Positions 57,655 through 64,000 of a DNA stretch of 64,000 nucleotides are shown piece after piece; the first letter of the stretch is position 1, and the number at the start of each line of letters is the position of its first letter. This stretch comes from Piliocolobus tephrosceles (Eukaryota > Chordata > Mammalia > Primates > Cercopithecidae). Both the position numbers and the translations under genes were made by a program. The notes below the pieces were generated by a model. It saw only the letters and a program-made list of their open reading frames with translations, did not search any database and was not told the origin of the DNA. The DNA lies in assembly GCF_002776525.5 (NCBI RefSeq), contig NC_045439.1:156227850-156291849 (forward strand). Direction: 5' to 3'.

Positions 57655-58734
57655 TCAGGCACAGTAGAGAAGGAAAGCAATCCTGAGCCCACCAAGCCCT
57701 CTACCCAACCCCTTCAGCTCTTCTCAAAGTCACCCTGCCCCTCATCCCAATTTGGGAGCTTCCGATCCCTGCCCTGGACTTGGAGGTGACCCAGGAGTGA
57801 TGCACTTGAGATGAGCCAAGGTCAGGTCACGCCTCCTCTGGATCCTCAGTTGACCCAACTTCTCCAGCACCATGATGTCAAACAATCATAGCTAATAGTA
57901 CACTTTTATATGGAAAGGGAGGATTCTCTGCTGAGGATAACACATGCTTTAACACAAATGTTTTTTCTGGATTGCACTCATGTTCACTTTCAGCAGAATA
58001 TATCTCCTCTGACTTCAGGAAATCATTCCCTTTCTTTAATGGGGTAGCATTTTTTCCACGGACTCCTTGGTACATTTTCTCAGTTTGCTTTTCCTCACAC
58101 AAAGGAGATTTATCCAGAGCCAGGGCTTGCTAATGGCAGGCGTGGATTCAGCAGGTGTCCGGCGTTGATTCCCACATGTTCCCAGGCGCAGGGCGAGAGG
58201 AACAGTCCCAATCCCCAGGGCAGGCAACCTTCACCCAGGCCAGCTGCCACGCAGGGTTGACAAGGGATTGTTCTGCACCCACTGACTCTTTCTCCCACCC
58301 ATCCAATCAACAGGGGTCCCAAGAAGCTAAGATTTCCATCATTTCCTGCTGCGGGGCTCAGCCAGCCTCCCGCGCCACTCCACGCATCCCCAGGCAAACT
58401 ATCAGTCCTGGTCCTTCTGGTCAACCCAGCTGTTTCTTAAAAAGAGACCTTCAAAGATGGGGTGGAAGGCCAGGCATCTGGCCCATGGCCTGTGACCAAG
58501 TGGCAGCTCTATGAAATCGCTGGGGTGACACTTCCTGGGAGGGGACAGTGAATCCCATCGTCGGCCCTGAGGACAGGCACTCTTCTCTAGGGGACAACGT
58601 AAGCAAGGCCAGTTCCACCATCCTCATAGATTTCTTCTCACCCTTACTACAAGAGGGCCTCATTTCTCCAGTCTTCACAGGTACAGTATTTTAATCCAAC
58701 TAGAAGTTGTACATGATGTTATATAAAGATTATC
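57655..58734. other. Single-copy-like stretch, 1.1 kb
   Basis: No repeats recognised. The 119-codon frame at 58155-58514 and its opposite-strand counterpart have no known match. Confidence 0.4.
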
Positions 58735-58880
58735 GCCAACAGCCAGTTATTATCCCTAATCCCCTCAGAGACGAACTACACCGACATTCAGAAAGGTTAG
58801 GTGACTGCAGGGTTGAAAGCCAGGAGGGAGTGAAGCCGGGGTTTGTACAGAGCCTTGGCCTTCTCCTGTGAGCCCCACAT
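58735..58880 (-). mobile_element. MIR SINE fragment
   Basis: 'cagttattatccctaatccc', 'cagaaaggttaggtgactgc' and 'gaagccggggtttgtacaga' follow reverse-complement MIR order. Confidence 0.65.
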
Positions 58881-59122
58881 GCAGCAACACCTTGGCCCAG
58901 GAAGCCCACGGGCTCCCTTCTCACACTCTGTGTGGGGAATCCAACCTTTGGGAGGTAACTCTTCCATTAACACAACTTCTAATTCAATTAATTACTTGAC
59001 TTGATAGGTTAGTTCCCTTTGTTACTACAAACACCACTACCTGCAAGCTATGGTAATATTATCATGCTTCATTAAAAATTATCAAGCAATTTACTTTCTA
59101 ATAGAGGTATAAACACGTAAAC
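58881..59122. other. Unassigned stretch
   Basis: Nothing recognised. Confidence 0.4.
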
Positions 59123-59135
59123 ACAGCTATTTCAG

Positions 59136-59435
59136 GCCAGATGAAGTGGCTTACACCTGAAATCCTAGCGTTTTTGGAGGCCAAGACAGGAGGGGTGCTT
59201 GAGGTCAGAAGTTCAAGACCAGCCTGGGCAACACAGCAAGACCATGTCACAACAAAAAACATTTTTAAAAAATAGCTAGGTGTCGTGGTGCGTGCCTGTA
59301 GTTCCAGCTACTTGAGATGCTAAGGCAAGAGGATCCTGTGAGCCCAGGAGTTTGAGGCTGCAGTGAGCCATGATAGCACCACTGCCCTCCAGCCTGGGTG
59401 ACAGATCAAGACTCTATCTCTTAACAACAACAAAG
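59136..59435 (+). mobile_element. Alu SINE, old (AluJ-like)
   Basis: Full-length with J-type states ('gcttgaggtcagaagttcaa', 'gagcccaggagtttgaggct'). Flanked by acagctatttcag at 59123-59135 and 59436-59448. Confidence 0.95.
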
Positions 59436-59517
59436 ACAGCTATTTCAGACTAAACGTTTAACTTTAAAAATATGAAACAACGTATGTCTCAGTTACAATT
59501 CTTAAATCATCATGTCT

Positions 59518-59838
59518 GCCTGAGTGCCGTTGCTCATGCCTGTAATCCCAACACTTTGGGAGGCCGAGGCGGGTGGATCACCTGAGGTCAGGAGTTCGAG
59601 ATCAGCCTGGCCAACATGGTGAAACCCCGTCTCTACTAAAAATACAAAAATTAGCTGGGCGTGGTAGCGCGTGCCTGTAAGCCCAGGTACTTCGGGAGGC
59701 TGAGGCAGGAGAATCACTTGAACCCGGAGGTGGAGGTTGCAGCAACCCGAGATCGCGCCACTGCGCTCCAGCCTGGGCGACAGAGCGAGACTGTCTCAAA
59801 AAACAAAACAAAACAACAACAACAACAACAAAAAACCC
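59518..59838 (+). mobile_element. Alu SINE with a 23-bp target duplication
   Basis: Full-length Alu with a CAA-repeat tail. The duplication beginning acaattcttaaatcat is exact over 23 bp at 59495-59517 and 59839-59861. Confidence 0.97.
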
Positions 59839-59861
59839 ACAATTCTTAAATCATCATGTCT

Positions 59862-60597
59862 AACTGGAGTCAAGTCATTAACACATTTGAGAAATTTAGC
59901 AATGACAAAAAGACGATTAGGATTCTTCTAAGCTAACAATTCTAAATTCTAACTAGAAAACCAAATGTTCTGGCTTACTGCCACAACAGAGAACAACATC
60001 CAAGCCACTATCACCTCTTTTCCAATTAGTAAGCCATTGGTGGTGTGAATAAAACCTAAAAGTCAATTTTCTACGAACTCTAGCAGGAAAAAAAGTGATT
60101 CAGCTTTACAATTATCTTCTGACCTGTTTTTAGTCTTCATGTAACAAAAAACTTGTCAAGTTACAACTTTCTTATAGTGCCTCATTATAGAAATTTATTC
60201 TATACAAATGGGATTTTCTCAAGACAATAACTATGGCATCAACACGAGGATGCCTGTAAGACATCCATATTTATCTGTTTTCATGGATGTTGGACATGCC
60301 CGACACTATCCCATTTTGTAAATGTAGTGTCGTGTTCTGTGTGATGTTTGTGATAAATGCATTGTCACAAAAAGCCTCCATGACTCTTATTTCCTTTCAT
60401 TTTACAAATGCCAAGTTTATTTAAATCTACTGTCACATGACTTTGTTAACCAAACACAACTGTTGAAACGGTGTTCTAAAGCAATGCTTCCATCAATATC
60501 AACACATCAGAAAACACGAGTTGCTGCTCAAAACAATTTCTGATGGCCCAAAACATCCCAATATTTTGCTCAAGAAAGGTAATTTTTCATTGATGGC
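59862..60597. other. Unassigned AT-rich stretch
   Basis: No repeat recognised; nothing gene-like. Confidence 0.4.
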
Positions 60598-61510
60598 GTT
60601 ATTGTTTTTTTACTATGATAAAATACACAGAAAATAAAATTTTCCATTTTCACAAGTTTTTTTTTATATATATATTTTTTGAGACGGAGTCTTGCTGTGT
60701 CACCCAGGCTACAGAGCAGTGGCACGATCTCGGCTCACTGCAAGCTCCGCCTTCCAGGTTCAAGCGATTCTCCCTCCTTAGCCTCCCGAGTAGTACAGGC
60801 GCCTGCCACTGCACCTGGCTAATTTTTGTATTTTTAGTAGAGATGGGGTTTCACTATCTTGGCCCTGCTGGTCTGAAACTCCTGACCTTGTGATCCACCC
60901 TCCTTGGCCTCCCAAAGTGCTGGGATCACAGGTGTGAGCCACCATGCCTGGCCATCATTTTCACCAGTTTTTAAGTGTACGATTCAGCAGCATTGAGTAC
61001 ATTCACTGTGTTTGCAACCATCACCACCACCCATCTTCAGAACGTCTTCCCAGACTGAAACTCTGTACCCACTGAACAACTCCCTGTTCCTCCCTACCCC
61101 CATCCCCGCCAACCACCATTCTACTTTCTGTCTCTGTGGGTTTGACTACTCTATGTCCCTCAAATAAAGTGAAGTCATACAGTTATTTGTCCTTGTGTGA
61201 CTGACTGACTTCACTCAGCACCATGTCAAGGTCCATCCATGTTGTAGCACATGTCAGAATCTCCTTCCTTTTTAAGGCTGAGTAATATTTCATGACAGGT
61301 GTAAACCACATTCTGTTTACCCATTCTTCCATCAATGGATACGTGCAGTGCTCCCACGTTTTAGCTACTGTGTATCGTGCTGCTATGAACATGGGTATGC
61401 AAATATCTCTTTGAGCCTCTGCTTTCCATCCTTTGAGTATATACCCAGAAGTGGGACTGCTGGATCACATGGTAATTCTGTTTTAATTTTTTGAGGAACC
61501 ACTATTCTCA
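60598..61510 (-). mobile_element. L1 3' region split by an Alu
   Basis: Reverse-complement L1 in pieces 60598-60661 and 60956-61510: 'ccagtttttaagtgtacgat', 'aacgtcttcccagactgaaa', 'caaggtccatccatgttgta', 'agtgggactgctggatcaca'. L1M-type age. Confidence 0.8.
60662..60955 (-). mobile_element. Alu SINE with target duplication
   Basis: Reverse-complement Alu, tail (T)n(AT)n. Duplication cattttcacMagttttt at 60645-60661 and 60956-60972, one mismatch. A 13-bp deletion follows 'cctcccgagtag'. Confidence 0.95.
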
Positions 61511-61512
61511 TT

Positions 61513-61812
61513 TGTTCAGTGGCTTACACCTGTAATCCCAGCACTTTGGAAGGCTGAGGCAGGCAGATCACCTGAGGCCAGGAGTTTGAGACTAGCCTGG
61601 TTAACATGGTGAAACTCCATTTCTACTAAAAATAAAAAAAATTAGCCCAGTGTTCTGGCGCCCACCTGTAATGCCAGTTACTCAGGAGGCTGAGGCAAGA
61701 GAATTGCTTGAACCCAGGAAGTGGAGGTTGCAGTGAGCCAAGGTTGCACCATTGCACTCCAGCTTAGGCAACAAGAGCGAAATTCCAACTCAAAAATAAT
61801 AATTATAATAAT
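61513..61812 (+). mobile_element. Alu SINE, slightly 5' truncated
   Basis: It starts near 'agtggcttacacctgtaatc', both arms present, tail of AAT units (61790-61812). Confidence 0.95.
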
Positions 61813-62589
61813 ACAATTAAATTCCTCAAGACGAAAACAAAAGTGATGGCCAAGTGTCTGGTGTACTCTGCAAGTTCTGAGAAGCACTGGGAGTCCCATC
61901 GCAACTTTTTCAGCAAAGGAATACTCTCTCTGGACGTGACCCCTGTGTCCAGAGGCCAGCGTCAGCCCAACTAGGCTCTGGGCAAGTGGCTGCCGCTTAT
62001 CACAGAAAGAAGAAATCCAACCAATGAGAATCCTCTACAATAAAATGAGAAACAGACTCCTAAGATATGTAGTTTCTACTCCTGTTGATAGTTTTTTTAA
62101 AAAATGAAGGGTAGGAAGTTCTAGCTAATAGTGATAACTGGACGTTGTGCACCTACCTCTCTCCTCCCTCCTGAAACCTCCCAGGTGTAGACACACACAG
62201 ACAAGGAGATAGGGAGGTGCCTGCAGGGGTAGGAGAGTCCAACAGCCTTTTCAAAGCCTTCACATGGACAAAGGAATGGCGACTGAGATGGCAGGTACAT
62301 GGAGGGGGATGAGGAGGCTCAGGCCGATTCCCCTGCAGAACTTGGGAGCCTGTGGGTTGGAGCCATGGGGGCTGCAGGAGGCAGGCTGCAGAGACATCCA
62401 CCAGGCTGAAAACCAGGGGTTGGAAAGAACGCTTGGCCCAGGCGCCTCCACCTGTCTCACGAAGCACTGTGACCACACACCTCGGAGGATACTGAAATCC
62501 AGTCCCTGGAGAGAGTACCAGGAAAGGTCCAGTGGCTCAGGGCTGAGTTTAGCAACCAACCTTCACCTGGTCCAGGGGCTGCTTAGGGG
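61813..62589. other. Single-copy-like stretch
   Basis: No repeat recognised. Open frames 62153-62653 on both strands have no recognisable protein. Confidence 0.4.
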
Positions 62590-62715
62590 ATGGGAGTTTT
62601 CTAAAACTGGGCATGTGGCTACACAATTATACAATGTATTAAAAAATCACTGAGCTGTAGATTTACAATAGGTGAACAGGACAGGCTGTAAATTATACTG
62701 TAACAAAACTTTAAA
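62590..62715 (+). mobile_element. L1 3'-terminal fragment
   Basis: 'tattaaaaaatcactgagct', 'gtagatttacaataggtgaa' and 'taaattatactgtaacaaaa' match an old L1 3' end. A short GA run follows (62728-62739). Confidence 0.6.
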
Positions 62716-62865
62716 AATGCACAGATGAGAGAGAGAGAGACAGAAGTAACCAAAATACCAAGGTTCTATAAACTGGCAAGTTTTTGATTATTTTTTCCTG
62801 CTACCCAACAAAATATGAGTCTGAGAACAAGATAAGGTGAATTATTTTTAAAAATAAGAAATGAT

Positions 62866-63432
62866 TTCCATGTGACACAGCAATTCCACTTCTGGGTACA
62901 TACCCCAAATAACTAAAAGCAGGAACTCGAACAGATACCTGTGCACCTATGCTCGTAGCAGGATTACTCACAGTAGCCGCATGGTGGAAATAACCCAAGC
63001 GTCCATCCATGATTGAACGGATACACAAAATGTGACACAGACACACCGTGGAATATTATTTTGCCATAAAAAGGAGGGAAATATTGACACATGCTCCAAC
63101 ATGGATAAACCTCGAGGATGTTATGCTGAGTGAAACAAGCCAGCCACGAAATAACACCTACTGCAAGATGCCACTCATATGAGCTGCCCAGAGCCATCGA
63201 ATTCATTGAGATGGAAAGGAGAATGCGGGGGTTCCAGGGGCTAGGGAGAAGGGAGATCATGTTCAATGGGGACCATTTTAGTTGAGGAAGAGGGAGTCTT
63301 CCGGAGATGGATTGTGGTGGTGGCTGCACAGCAATGAGAATGTACTTAATGCCACTGAACCGTACTCTTAAAAATGGCTAAGACAGTAAATGTTATGTTA
63401 TAGATATTTCACCATGATATATAAAAAAAAGA
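62866..63432 (+). mobile_element. L1 3' end (ORF2 end and 3' UTR)
   Basis: 'aattccacttctgggtacat', 'gtggaatattattttgccat', 'gctgagtgaaacaagccagc', 'ggagatggattgtggtggtg' and 'cactgaaccgtactcttaaa' are in L1M-type order. Confidence 0.8.
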
Positions 63433-64000
63433 TAAAGAATGCTATTTTTGCCCAGAAAAGAATAAAGGAAAAGAAGGACAGCTGAGAAACGTGAAAGTGG
63501 ATGTCCCTGCAACTGGGGGCACCTGCACAGCGTGAGGCAAGAACAGCCACTTTCATTACCAGCTTCTCAACACAATTTCACTTTGACTCTGTTGTACACC
63601 AGACAGATTTTTAAGCATTAATTTTAAAACATGATGGAGAGTGGTGGAGATGAAGAAAACATCAAATCATGGAAGCTACATGCCAATAAGCCCGATGTCA
63701 ATCACGGGCCAGATCCGAGAGGGGATTATCAGAGCAGAAGACTCGTGAGTACTTCAGGAAGTAAGTGGTAGGCCAAACGCATCCCGTTTTCTCTTTTAAT
63801 AAGGTTATGAGGTTGGCATATTAGAGGAATGCTACGCAGATGAGGGCCTTCATTTCAGCAAGAAGTTAACACAGTCTCTCGCAGACCCTATGAAGAGGAG
63901 GCGATGTGGAGACCCCCGGGCAGCGGGCAGCGAGACCGCTCATGGCACAACCTCGGAAACTGCAGGAGCAGCTGGTCCAGCCACAGAGCTCTGGCCCTGC
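63433..64000. other. Single-copy-like stretch to window end
   Basis: No repeat or exon recognised. Open frames are short. Confidence 0.4.

Overview
The window reads as nuclear DNA of a primate, most likely an Old World monkey. Alu elements of many ages run through it, alongside L1, L2, MIR, MaLR and ERV LTRs and fossil DNA transposons. Two Alus (34801-35114 and 37025-37317, minus strand) carry variants I associate with the cercopithecoid AluYRa lineage: ggccggatctcagctc, gggtttacgcc and ggcttgagcca. That points to macaque, baboon, vervet or a relative rather than human or ape. The taxon call rests on remembered subfamily differences, not on a search.

I found no protein-coding gene, RNA gene, promoter or CRISPR array that I can support. 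All long open frames are translations of repeats, of simple-sequence DNA, or of GC-rich single-copy DNA; most start at TTG or GTG and resemble no protein I know. The window is best read as intergenic or deep intronic sequence. A 100-base run of N (48373-48472) is an assembly gap in a CpG-rich patch.

Layout. 1-12 kb: Alus, a MaLR LTR, Tigger-type DNA transposon fossils (2571-3021, 9984-10330), an old L1 split by an LTR and an Alu, and an L2 split by an Alu. 12-18 kb: a polypyrimidine microsatellite beside Alu sequence, then a long decayed minus-strand L1 pierced by three Alus. 18-27 kb: single-copy sequence, a HAL1-like element (19530-21985), a 32-bp L1 insertion with intact duplications (22869-22942) and a minus-strand LINE relic. 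27-35 kb: Alus, a tetranucleotide array, L2 and MIR fragments, single-copy DNA and an AluYRa. 35-44 kb: a compound CA/TA array with longer-period structure, a second AluYRa, repeat-poor DNA, and L1 and L2 3' ends. 43.7-47.8 kb: an LTR cluster including one LTR inside another, both with exact target duplications. 48-52 kb: the gap, then a twin-primed (5'-inverted) L1. 52-54 kb: a 134-bp inverted duplication around a 1.4-kb spacer. 54-58 kb: an LTR inside a MIR, a tandemly duplicated LTR relic, a hAT-Charlie fossil and an LTR with 5-bp duplications. 58-64 kb: Alus and L1 3' ends, then single-copy DNA.

Nothing here works together as a pathway. Its interest lies in insertion history, structural rearrangements and a few repeat-poor stretches that could be regulatory. 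I did not find a new biological system. Repeat family names come from memory of consensus sequences; superfamily calls are firmer than subfamily names, and element edges are usually good to about 10-20 bp unless a target duplication is given.
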